Shown here: positions 1-6,143 of the stretch, piece by piece
Numbering within the stretch: the first letter of the stretch is position 1
Layout of the letters: every line of letters begins with the position of its first letter
The notes under the pieces: generated by a model
Seen by the model: only the letters and a program-made list of their open reading frames with translations
Database searches by the model: none
Told to the model about the DNA's origin: nothing
Assembly: GCA_020793555.1 (NCBI GenBank)
Contig: DQIO01000247.1
Span: forward strand, 1-9,633
Direction of reading: 5' to 3'
DNA: 9,633 nucleotides
DNA from: Methanosarcinaceae archaeon
GTDB lineage: Archaea; Halobacteriota; Methanosarcinia; Methanosarcinales; Methanosarcinaceae
Position numbers and translations under genes: made by a program

Positions 1-155
1 TGACCAATGAACAGCCATTCGATCTGATGATCATGGAGCACAAGCAGAGGAACCTTATCTCAAGATTAATACGTGGAACCGCAGCAGAGCAAATCGCACG
101 TATCGTACCTTGTTCGGTATTCGCTGTAAAGAAGCAAGAGTTATGCTTAATATGA
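1..155 (+). CDS. Universal stress protein (UspA family), C-terminal fragment
   Basis: The window opens inside this gene; complete codons begin at base 3 and run for 50 residues to TGA at 153-155. The fragment matches the end of the Usp fold: a hydrophobic strand (FDLMIM), a helix with SRLIRGTAAEQIAR, and the closing strand IVPCSVFAVKK, equivalent to the usual 'apCPVlvV' ending. Usp proteins are small cytoplasmic alpha/beta proteins linked to stress responses, and many bind ATP through G-x2-G-x9-G(S/T). Here the last Gly-Thr (RGT) is kept, but the first two glycines align with Glu and Gln (MEHKQRN), so this member may not bind ATP in the usual way. It lies 62 bases upstream of the antiporter operon on the same strand. 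Whether it is co-transcribed cannot be seen. Family assignment is fairly sure; the role is unknown. Confidence 0.75.
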   Translation, partial: TNEQPFDLMIMEHKQRNLISRLIRGTAAEQIARIVPCSVFAVKKQELCLI

Positions 156-173
156 ATAAAAAACATCATGCCC

Positions 174-212
174 TTATTTCAAAATAATAGATAAATTAAA
201 AATAAATAGGTG
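174..212 (+). promoter_or_regulatory. AT-rich leader with possible promoter and the mrpE ribosome binding site
   Basis: The gap between the stress-protein stop and mrpE is strongly AT-rich from about 174 to 207, with TATA-like strings (AAAATAATA at 181-189, AAAAATAAATA at 198-208) and a small TTATT/AATAA inverted repeat (174-178 / 183-187). It ends in the Shine-Dalgarno sequence AGGTG at 208-212, five bases before the ATG at 218. An archaeal promoter here would suit the start of an eleven-gene operon, but no single TATA box stands out, so the exact element and start site are uncertain. Confidence 0.35.
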
Positions 213-217
213 TGGTT

Positions 218-733
218 ATGCATAACATAAATGAAAACTCAAAACAGAGTTCTACCTGGGAGGCATTTATCCTAATTTTCCTAATTTTATTTGCCTTCTG
301 GTATCTTCTTTCTACATATGTTGATACATTTCATCTTGGTTCAGGGTTTATATGCTCAGTTATAGTGGCATATATGTCCCGTAATCTGATGTTTGTAGGT
401 GCCCATGGTAACCGGCTGACACAAACAGCCAGGTTCATTGTATACATTCCCTGGCTGCTGTATCAGATAGTAATTGCAAATATCGATGTCGCAAAGCGAA
501 TACTCTCGCCCGATATGCCGATCGACCCACGGGTGGTCACATTCAAATCATCCCTGAAAAGCGATTTGGCGAAAACAACGCTTGCGAATTCAATTACCCT
601 GACGCCTGGAACTGTAACTATCGATATAAAAGATGATGTATTCTATATACATGCGATCTCAGAAAGTTCAGCAAATGACCTGCTCGAAGGAACAATGCAA
701 CGCAAGGTCGCACATGTGTTCATGGAGGACTGA
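218..733 (+). CDS. mrpE: Na+/H+ antiporter subunit MrpE (MnhE/MbhA-like)
   Basis: First gene of the antiporter operon, 171 residues. MrpE is a small membrane subunit of the Mrp complex; it carries no ion channel of its own and is thought to help assembly. Seen here: two hydrophobic segments near the N-terminus (about residues 15-34 and 40-60), another around 72-90, then a soluble domain with the family hallmark ANSITLTPGTVTI at 123-135, followed by a short beta-rich end. The start is ATG 218 because AGGTG sits five bases upstream; a GTG at 212 in the same frame overlaps that site and is less likely. The stop is two bases before mrpF. The first position (E, F, G first) matches mbhA of archaeal membrane-bound hydrogenase rather than bacterial mrpABCDEFG order. 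Confidence 0.92.
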   Translation: MHNINENSKQSSTWEAFILIFLILFAFWYLLSTYVDTFHLGSGFICSVIVAYMSRNLMFVGAHGNRLTQTARFIVYIPWLLYQIVIANIDVAKRILSPDMPIDPRVVTFKSSLKSDLAKTTLANSITLTPGTVTIDIKDDVFYIHAISESSANDLLEGTMQRKVAHVFMED

Positions 734-735
734 CC

Positions 736-984
736 ATGGATATGCAATCTTTTTTTCTAGGCATTAGTGTTACTATCGTTCTTGCAAGTGTTGTGTCACT
801 TTACCGTGGTATTGAAGGACCCGGTGTGTTTAACCGGATTATCGCAGTAAACGTGATCGGTACGAAAACGATCGTGCTGCTGGTGTTGATCGGATTTATC
901 TACCAGCGACCGGATTTTTTTGATATTGCCCTGGTCTATGCGCTTCTTAATTTTATAATGACGGTAGCAGCTACTCGATATTAG
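736..984 (+). CDS. mrpF: Na+/H+ antiporter subunit MrpF (MnhF/MbhB-like), possibly cut short by an in-frame TAG
   Basis: An 82-residue protein with three membrane segments (about 4-22, 36-56, 61-78) and the MrpF signature: RGIEGPGVFNRIIAVNVIGT after helix 1 and DIALVYALLNFIMTVAATRY at the end. MrpF is a small integral subunit of the Mrp complex. GGAGG at 724-728 supports ATG 736. The frame stops at TAG (982-984) directly after ATRY, where relatives usually continue with a hydrophobic residue and a short charged tail. Reading past this TAG gives EIPDIGKRKEKR and then a second TAG at 1021-1023. That fills most of the otherwise unexplained 67-base gap before mrpG and looks like a genuine tail. 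The TAG may be a nonsense change or may be read through; the core protein is complete either way. Confidence 0.9.
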   Translation: MDMQSFFLGISVTIVLASVVSLYRGIEGPGVFNRIIAVNVIGTKTIVLLVLIGFIYQRPDFFDIALVYALLNFIMTVAATRY

Positions 985-1051
985 GAAATTCCCGATATAG
1001 GAAAACGAAAGGAAAAACGATAGATGAGTGGTGTTACATATAGGAGGACTT

Positions 1052-1366
1052 ATGATAACTAATATAATAGTAGTAGTATTGTTGGTCGCTGGTATATTTT
1101 TCATGCTGGTCGGCACCATTGGCTTTGTGCGGTTTCCGGATTTCTATTCGCGGATACACGCAACAGGCAAATGTGATACACTTGGTGAAGGGTTAATGCT
1201 CCTTGGATTGGTAGTATACGAGGGCGTTTCATTTGTCAGTGTCAAGATATTGTTCTTAATTATATTCATTTTGATTGCAAATCCCACCTCAACCCATGCG
1301 ATAGCAAAAGCTGCGTATGATGTGGGCCTGCCACCATGGAAAAAAGAAAAAGGTGATCTGGAATGA
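1052..1366 (+). CDS. mrpG: Na+/H+ antiporter subunit MrpG (MnhG/MbhC-like)
   Basis: A 104-residue membrane protein with three hydrophobic segments (about 3-24, 46-57, 63-77). The MrpG hallmark is clear: GTIGFVRFPDFYSRIHATG at 21-39, then KCDTLGEGL, and the end motif NPTSTHAIAKAAY at 77-89. It is a structural subunit of the Mrp antiporter. The start is ATG 1052 because TAGGAGG (1041-1047) lies four bases upstream. The frame can be extended to a GTG at 1028, but that adds residues not found in the family and would place the ribosome site inside the gene. The stop codon overlaps the ATG of the next gene (ATGA), indicating translational coupling. Confidence 0.92.
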   Translation: MITNIIVVVLLVAGIFFMLVGTIGFVRFPDFYSRIHATGKCDTLGEGLMLLGLVVYEGVSFVSVKILFLIIFILIANPTSTHAIAKAAYDVGLPPWKKEKGDLE

Positions 1367-1608
1367 TCTGGATACTTGATATATCACTGCTGTTATTCCT
1401 GGTGATCTGTGCTGTCGCTGCGATTACAATAAAGGATTTGCTCTCAGCAGTGGTCATCCTTTCAGCATACAGCTTAATAATGGCGATTGTCTGGGTCGAG
1501 ATGCAAGCAGTCGATGTGGCGTTCACTGAAGCTGCTGTGGGTGCTGGTGTCACCACTGTACTGTTTATCGCAGCACTTGCCAGAACCGATGGGAGGAGTG
1601 AAGATTGA
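1363..1608 (+). CDS. MbhD-like subunit (first half of the MrpA C-terminal region)
   Basis: An 81-residue protein of three membrane segments. It matches the MbhD/DUF4040 domain, which in bacterial Mrp is part of the C-terminal section of MrpA and in Mbh hydrogenase is a separate gene. The diagnostic stretch is VDVAFTEAAVGAGVTTVLFI (residues 50-69); the Glu of FTEA and the flexible Gly pair are conserved in this family and are thought to line the ion path between antiporter modules. The gene overlaps mrpG by four bases (ATGA) and is overlapped by the next gene, so all three are probably translated in series. Charged tail RTDGRSED. Family assignment is confident; which ion it helps to move cannot be read from the sequence. 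Confidence 0.88.
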   Translation: MIWILDISLLLFLVICAVAAITIKDLLSAVVILSAYSLIMAIVWVEMQAVDVAFTEAAVGAGVTTVLFIAALARTDGRSED

Positions 1609-1880
1609 AGATACTTGCATTATTTGCGGTGCTACTGGCAGGCGGAATGCTGCTCTATGCAGGACAAGACCTGCCAGCATTCGGTGATCAGAATTCGCCC
1701 GCTTATCAACACCCTATGACAACGCGTTTTATCGAAGAGTCTGAAAACGAAACGGGTGTATATAACATCGTAACCGCACTACTTGCCAATTATCGAGGCT
1801 ACGATACACTCGGTGAGACAACTGTGATATTCACTGCGGGTATGGCGGTTATCCTGCTCCTGCGGAGGCGTGAACTATGA
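1605..1880 (+). CDS. MbhE-like subunit (last part of MrpA C-terminal region), TTG start
   Basis: A 91-residue protein with an N-terminal membrane helix (about 2-18), a polar outer loop (about 21-52) and a C-terminal helix (about 72-86). The motif NIVTALLANYRGYDTLGET (54-72) is the mark of the MbhE/MrpA C-terminal domain. It sits between the MbhD-like gene and mrpB exactly as mbhE does. No ATG or GTG is available near the N-terminus; TTG 1605 is chosen because GGGAGGAG (1591-1598) lies six bases upstream, and the first in-frame ATG (residue 15) would cut into helix 1. It overlaps the preceding stop and the following ATG by four bases each. Confidence 0.87.
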   Translation: MKILALFAVLLAGGMLLYAGQDLPAFGDQNSPAYQHPMTTRFIEESENETGVYNIVTALLANYRGYDTLGETTVIFTAGMAVILLLRRREL

Positions 1881-2344
1881 GCGGTATTCAGGAAAGTATA
1901 ATTATTCGCACAGTTGTGCGGATAATGGTCCCATTCATTGCACTATTTGCGCTTTATGTCATCATACACGGCGCAAGCGGACCCGGTGGAGGTTTCCAGG
2001 GCGGCGTAATCTTTGGAGCAGCTATTATACTCTATGCAATGATCTACGGCATCGAAGATGGAAAAAAGATAATCTCCGATAAGGTCAACAGGATCCTTTC
2101 CAGCACAGGGCTGGTCCTGTATGCAGGAACAGGACTTTTGTGCATGGTCTTTGGAGGCAAGTTCCTCCAATACAATGCAGTTCCGCTTTTCCCAAACCCT
2201 GCCGAAACCGCAGCAATCCTTATGGATGTGGTGGAAGTCGGGATCGGCATTACCGTGCTTGCTGTTATGGTATCACTCTTCTTTGATATCTCTCCGCCTG
2301 AGACAGAAGATGATGAAATGTTCCCCGAGGAGGTAGAACAGTGA
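1877..2344 (+). CDS. mrpB: Na+/H+ antiporter subunit MrpB (MnhB/MbhF-like)
   Basis: 155 residues with four predicted membrane segments (about 10-30, 41-57, 75-93, 113-137). The MrpB signature LYVIIHGASGPGGGFQGGVI spans about 26-45; the Gly-rich turn is nearly invariant in the family. The acidic tail (PPETEDDEMFPEEVEQ) should be cytoplasmic. In Mrp and Mbh complexes this subunit packs against MrpC and the MrpA C-terminal region near the proposed Na+ pathway. ATG 1877 overlaps the preceding stop, with GGAGG at 1864-1868 upstream. The 3' end contains GAGGAGGT (2327-2334), which is the ribosome site of mrpC. Confidence 0.92.
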   Translation: MSGIQESIIIRTVVRIMVPFIALFALYVIIHGASGPGGGFQGGVIFGAAIILYAMIYGIEDGKKIISDKVNRILSSTGLVLYAGTGLLCMVFGGKFLQYNAVPLFPNPAETAAILMDVVEVGIGITVLAVMVSLFFDISPPETEDDEMFPEEVEQ

Positions 2345-2766
2345 CCGGAATCATGGATATTGTCTATGCCGAGTATAATTACTGGATATATGTGGCATTG
2401 ATGATGATCGGGTTTTATGCGATGATTGCAAAAAAGAATCTCGTTAAAAAAGTTATTGGAGCAAATATATTCCAGACTGCGATTTTCCTATTCTATATAT
2501 CGCTCTCGGATATCACGGGCGGTACTGCCCCGATCATTGTGCACGGAGATCATGCGGCTGAGGTAATCTATACCAACCCTGTTCCGCATGTGCTAATACT
2601 CACCGCCATCGTGGTCGCTGTCAGTACAACAGCAGTGGCACTCGCACTAATCATTAGGATTTACGATGAATACGGATCGCTTGATGAGGATGTAATCCTT
2701 GCAGCAAGACGGAATTTGCAGCCCGAGTTCTCTGAGTACGCAAGGCAGAAAGAGGTGGACACCTAA
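2341..2766 (+). CDS. mrpC: Na+/H+ antiporter subunit MrpC (MnhC/MbhG, NuoK-like)
   Basis: 141 residues with three membrane segments typical of the NuoK/MrpC fold (about 14-31, 37-56, 80-108). The middle helix region KKNLVKKVIGANIFQTAIFL and the third-helix motif NPVPHVLILTAIVVAVSTTA (79-98) identify MrpC. The protein ends in a charged tail (about 108-141) longer than in many relatives. MrpC is the link between the antiporter-type subunits and the smaller subunits. The start is GTG 2341, six bases after GAGGAGGT, overlapping the mrpB stop as GTGA; an in-frame ATG at 2353 is an alternative that loses four residues. The TAA stop shares a base with the ATG of mrpD. Confidence 0.92.
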   Translation: MTGIMDIVYAEYNYWIYVALMMIGFYAMIAKKNLVKKVIGANIFQTAIFLFYISLSDITGGTAPIIVHGDHAAEVIYTNPVPHVLILTAIVVAVSTTAVALALIIRIYDEYGSLDEDVILAARRNLQPEFSEYARQKEVDT

Positions 2767-4271
2767 TGACCGGATTTGAAATAATCATAAACAACCTTCC
2801 TGTGCTCACAGTCGTTATCCCGCTTATAGCAGGCTTTTTGACAACGATTACGGGATGGATCGACCGCCGGCTCTGCTGGTACTGGGTGATGCTCACGATG
2901 TTCGTGGTTGTTCTGATCACATCAAGCAACCTCCTGACCGTAATTAATAGCGGTACGATCTACTACCATCTCGGCGGCTGGATGCCACCATTTGGTATTG
3001 AATACGTGATCGATCTGCTCAATGGTTTCGTTTGCCTCATAATCGCATTCATCGGATTGATGGTTGCGATATACTCTAAGGAAAGTGTCAAAAAAGAGCT
3101 TCCAGGTAAGACAATCCCGTTCTATTCGATCTTCTTGTTACTGATAACAGGACTTATGGGTATGACGATTACAGGTGATATCTTCAACTTCTATGTGTTC
3201 CTGGAAATCTCATCCCTGACCGCCTATGCACTGATCGCCATGGGTGATCGTGGAGACGGGCTCGTTGCAAGTTTCAACTACCTGATTATGGGAACGGTTG
3301 CAGCATCATTTATACTGCTTGGGATCGGATACCTTTATGCAGTTACAGGCACCCTGAACATGGCGGATATGCAGAATATCCTGCCGGATATCTACGGAAG
3401 TAAGGTCGTGCTGGCTGCGCTTGCCTTCTTTATGGCAGGATTCAGTATCAAGATCGGTCTGTTCCCCTTGCATGCATGGCTACCTGATGCATATACTCAC
3501 GCACCATCCACGGCAAGCGCCCTGATCGCAGGACTAATGACCAAGGTAGGGGCGTATGCAATGATCAGGTTCATGTTCAGTGTCTTTACACCTGCTTTCG
3601 TGATCGATATGACGCGAACGGCTGAGATCCTTACGTGGGCTGCTGCTCTTGCAATTATCATGGGTTCGGTATTTGCGATAGCACAGAGCGACATCAAGCG
3701 CATGCTTGCGTATTCGAGTATCAGTCAGATCGGGTACATTTTGCTCGGTGTCGGGCTTGTGAATGTAATTGGAATGCAGGGCGGACTCCTGCACATATTA
3801 AACCATGCGTTTATGAAATGTGCACTCTTCCTGGTCGCTGGTGCCATCTTTTACAGGACAGGTATCAGGAATATTTATCAATTCCAGGGACTTGGGAAGA
3901 AGATGCCTGTGACCACGCTTGTGTTCCTGATAGCAGCTCTTTCGATGATAGGTGTTCCGGGAACGGTTGGTTTTACAAGCAAGTGGTATCTTGCACTTGG
4001 ATCGATCGAAGCCGGTCAGTGGATATTTGTGCTGGTAATACTGGCCAGCAGTTTGCTCAATGTCGCGTATTTCTGGCGGATATTTGACAATATCTGGTTC
4101 GGAAATCCGCATGAGAAAGAGCATATCAAAAGAGACGAGGCACCGCTCACCATGCTTGTACCGATGGTGATACTGGCTTTTCTGTGCATATTCTTCGGGT
4201 TCTTTGCATATTACCCACTGCACTACATACTTGAACCGCTGTCGAATACATTGCTCGGGATTATGCCCTGA
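2766..4271 (+). CDS. mrpD: Na+/H+ antiporter subunit MrpD (MbhH/NuoN-like ion-translocating subunit)
   Basis: A 501-residue proton-conducting-transporter (NuoL/M/N) family protein with about fourteen membrane helices. Key residues expected for the half-channels are all present: TM5 Glu147 (FYVFLEISS), TM7 Lys229 (GFSIKIGLFPLHAWLPDAY), TM8 Lys260, His343, His347 and Lys351 in LLHILNHAFMKCALF on the broken-helix region, and TM12 Lys406 (GFTSKWYLALG). The motif SDIKRMLAYSSISQIGY (308-324) is also typical. It is therefore a full translocation module exchanging H+ for Na+ or another cation. GAGGTGG at 2752-2758 supports ATG 2766 (TAATG overlap with mrpC). The protein is the equivalent of mbhH and closes the Mbh-like set of eight genes. 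Confidence 0.94.
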   Translation: MTGFEIIINNLPVLTVVIPLIAGFLTTITGWIDRRLCWYWVMLTMFVVVLITSSNLLTVINSGTIYYHLGGWMPPFGIEYVIDLLNGFVCLIIAFIGLMVAIYSKESVKKELPGKTIPFYSIFLLLITGLMGMTITGDIFNFYVFLEISSLTAYALIAMGDRGDGLVASFNYLIMGTVAASFILLGIGYLYAVTGTLNMADMQNILPDIYGSKVVLAALAFFMAGFSIKIGLFPLHAWLPDAYTHAPSTASALIAGLMTKVGAYAMIRFMFSVFTPAFVIDMTRTAEILTWAAALAIIMGSVFAIAQSDIKRMLAYSSISQIGYILLGVGLVNVIGMQGGLLHILNHAFMKCALFLVAGAIFYRTGIRNIYQFQGLGKKMPVTTLVFLIAALSMIGVPGTVGFTSKWYLALGSIEAGQWIFVLVILASSLLNVAYFWRIFDNIWFGNPHEKEHIKRDEAPLTMLVPMVILAFLCIFFGFFAYYPLHYILEPLSNTLLGIMP

Positions 4272-4282
4272 GGTGATTAAAA

Positions 4283-5773
4283 ATGGTTACTGAAACAATA
4301 GAATTAATAACCCCGGTACTTGCTGTGCTGGTTTCGCTGGTTGCATCGGTGCTGATCCTTGCATCTGATAAGTACCCGAACATCAGGGAAGGCTGGACAT
4401 TTCTTGCCGCTTTCACCAAATTCGGGCTTGTGATGTCGATGCTGCCGCTGATACTTGACGGCAAGATCATTACATATACGATAGTGGAGATGCTGCCCAA
4501 TCTACCAATCGCGTTTAAGGTTGATGCGTTCGGAATGCTCTTTGCGATCGTAGCATCGTTTTTGTGGATAATCGTGTCATCATATTCCGTAGGGTACATG
4601 CGCTCGCTCAAGGAGCATGCGCAGACACGGTATTACTTCTGCTTTGCGATCGCACTCTCATCAGCGCTCGGGATAGCATTCTCTGCGAATCTTATCACGT
4701 TGTTCCTGTTCTATGAACTGCTTACGATCTCAACTTACCCACTTGTGGCACATATCGAGACCCCTGCAGCAATCAGTGCAGGCAGGAAGTACCTGACGTA
4801 CCTGATGATCGCAGGCGTGTCCCTGTTATTTGGTACCCTGGTGGTCTACCACTACACAGGTACAACTGAGTTCGCATTCGGCGGTATTGCAGGACTTGAA
4901 CTGCTGCCAAAAACAATGCTTACGATCTTGTTTGTAGTATTTATGATCGGATGTGCCAAGGCAGCGTTTATGCCCCTGCATGCGTGGCTGCCTGCAGCAA
5001 TGATCGCACCGACTCCTGTCAGTGCGCTCCTGCATGCGGTGGCTGTGGTGAAAGCGGGTGTTTTCACGGCTGTCAGGATTATCCTATATGTATTCGGGGT
5101 TGACCTGATGCAGGCGAGCAACCTGTGGCTTTACATGGCGTATTTTGTCTCGATTACAATCATTCTTGCTTCAGTCTATGCAATGAGGCAGAACAACCTG
5201 AAGAAAAGACTTGCGTACTCGACTGTGAGCCAGTTATCCTATGTGGTGCTCGGCGCATTGCTGATCACCCCACACGGGATTACTGGCGGAATGTTGCACA
5301 TCCCGTACCACGCTTTCATGAAGATTACGCTCTTTATGTGTGCGGGTGCATTGATTGTGACAGCAAATAAGGAGAACATCAGCGAGATGAACGGGATCGC
5401 CCGCCAGATGCCCATCACGATGCTTGCCTTTACAGTGGGCGCGCTCGGTATGATCGGTATGCCTCCTGTCGGCGGATATATTACGAAATGGTTCCTGCTG
5501 CTTGGTGCGGCTGAACTGGACAATATGATCCTAATAGCAGTGTTGCTGGTAAGTGCTGTGCTAAATGCGGCATACTTCTTCCCGGTCATTTATGTTGCGT
5601 TCTTCAAAAAACCGGATCATGAACTGGAATACAAGGAGGCGCCGCTTACTATGCTGGTGCCGATTGTGATAACTGCCCTTATCTCGATCTTAATCGGGGT
5701 ATGGCCGGATGCGCCTGGGATGTTCCTTGATATCGTAAATATAGCGGTTGCGAATGTTACCGGAGGTGTGTAA
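4283..5773 (+). CDS. Second antiporter subunit, MrpD/MrpA-N-terminal type (proton-conducting transporter family)
   Basis: 496 residues, about fourteen membrane helices, same superfamily as the upstream mrpD but clearly different in sequence. Complete set of charged residues: TM5 Glu145 (LFYELLTIS), TM7 Lys226 (IGCAKAAFMPLHAWLPAAM), His251 and Lys257 in SALLHAVAVVKAGVFTAVR, His339, His343 and Lys347 in MLHIPYHAFMKITLF, TM12 Lys402 (GGYITKWFLLLG). The LHAVAVVKAGVF pattern is closer to NuoL/MrpA than to MrpD, so this may play the part of the N-terminal domain of bacterial MrpA, whose C-terminal half is encoded by the MbhD/E-like genes upstream. GAGGTGAT (4270-4277) precedes ATG 4283 by five bases, and eleven bases separate it from mrpD. 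It is named only by family because the MrpA/MrpD split is not clean in archaea. Confidence 0.9.
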   Translation: MVTETIELITPVLAVLVSLVASVLILASDKYPNIREGWTFLAAFTKFGLVMSMLPLILDGKIITYTIVEMLPNLPIAFKVDAFGMLFAIVASFLWIIVSSYSVGYMRSLKEHAQTRYYFCFAIALSSALGIAFSANLITLFLFYELLTISTYPLVAHIETPAAISAGRKYLTYLMIAGVSLLFGTLVVYHYTGTTEFAFGGIAGLELLPKTMLTILFVVFMIGCAKAAFMPLHAWLPAAMIAPTPVSALLHAVAVVKAGVFTAVRIILYVFGVDLMQASNLWLYMAYFVSITIILASVYAMRQNNLKKRLAYSTVSQLSYVVLGALLITPHGITGGMLHIPYHAFMKITLFMCAGALIVTANKENISEMNGIARQMPITMLAFTVGALGMIGMPPVGGYITKWFLLLGAAELDNMILIAVLLVSAVLNAAYFFPVIYVAFFKKPDHELEYKEAPLTMLVPIVITALISILIGVWPDAPGMFLDIVNIAVANVTGGV

Positions 5774-5774
5774 G

Positions 5775-6143
5775 ATGTGGTTTTTAGAAAAATGGCTGGA
5801 AAATCCGAAAATTGTTAAAAAACTGAATTATGTGCTCTATGCAGCTCTTGTCATAGTCTGCATACTCGGAGTTGCTGTTCACTTCGCAGAACCCGCGGAA
5901 CATGAAGCAGCAGTGGAGCATGATGAAGTAGCAGAGGAGCATGAAGAAGTAGCAGCAGAACATGAAGTAGTAGTGGAGCATGAAGTACCTGCCGGGCACG
6001 AAGAACACGCTCCGTTCGCATTCGAGCAGATACCGGTCTTCAGTGCGATCTTTGGATTTGTGATCTGTGCACTGCTCGGACTTGGTGCAAAGGCATATGG
6101 ACATAATGTGGTCATGAAGGAGGAGGATTACTATGACAGGTGA
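5775..6143 (+). CDS. Two-helix membrane protein with His/Glu-rich outer loop, antiporter-associated
   Basis: 122 residues; I cannot assign a named family. Two membrane helices (about 18-36 and 87-109) flank a loop (about 39-80) holding seven His and sixteen Asp/Glu. Most His follow a Glu at six- to seven-residue spacing (His 43, 49, 56, 63, 69, 75, plus 78). The lysines before helix 1 (Lys12, 15, 16) suggest N-in, so the loop faces outside. The C-terminus ends in KEEDYYDR. ATG 5775 follows GGAGGTG (5762-5768) by six bases; an upstream in-frame GTG at 5748 lies inside the preceding gene and is unlikely. The gene overlaps the next by eleven bases, so it belongs to the complex or its assembly. 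The loop could gather H+, Na+ or divalent metal ions at the entrance of the antiporter; this is inference. Confidence 0.85.
   Translation: MWFLEKWLENPKIVKKLNYVLYAALVIVCILGVAVHFAEPAEHEAAVEHDEVAEEHEEVAAEHEVVVEHEVPAGHEEHAPFAFEQIPVFSAIFGFVICALLGLGAKAYGHNVVMKEEDYYDR

Noticed and set aside
961..1043. A -1 frameshift extending mrpF (RYLGNSRYRK...)
   Set aside because: It supplies the Leu but then a less family-like tail; reading straight through the TAG gives a better charged ending. Neither is proven.
1028..1051. GTG-started longer form of MrpG
   Set aside because: The extra residues are not part of the family and the region contains the strong ribosome site for ATG 1052.
5748..5774. Upstream GTG start for the His/Glu-rich membrane protein
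   Set aside because: It lies inside the previous gene, and GGAGGTG at 5762-5768 points to ATG 5775.
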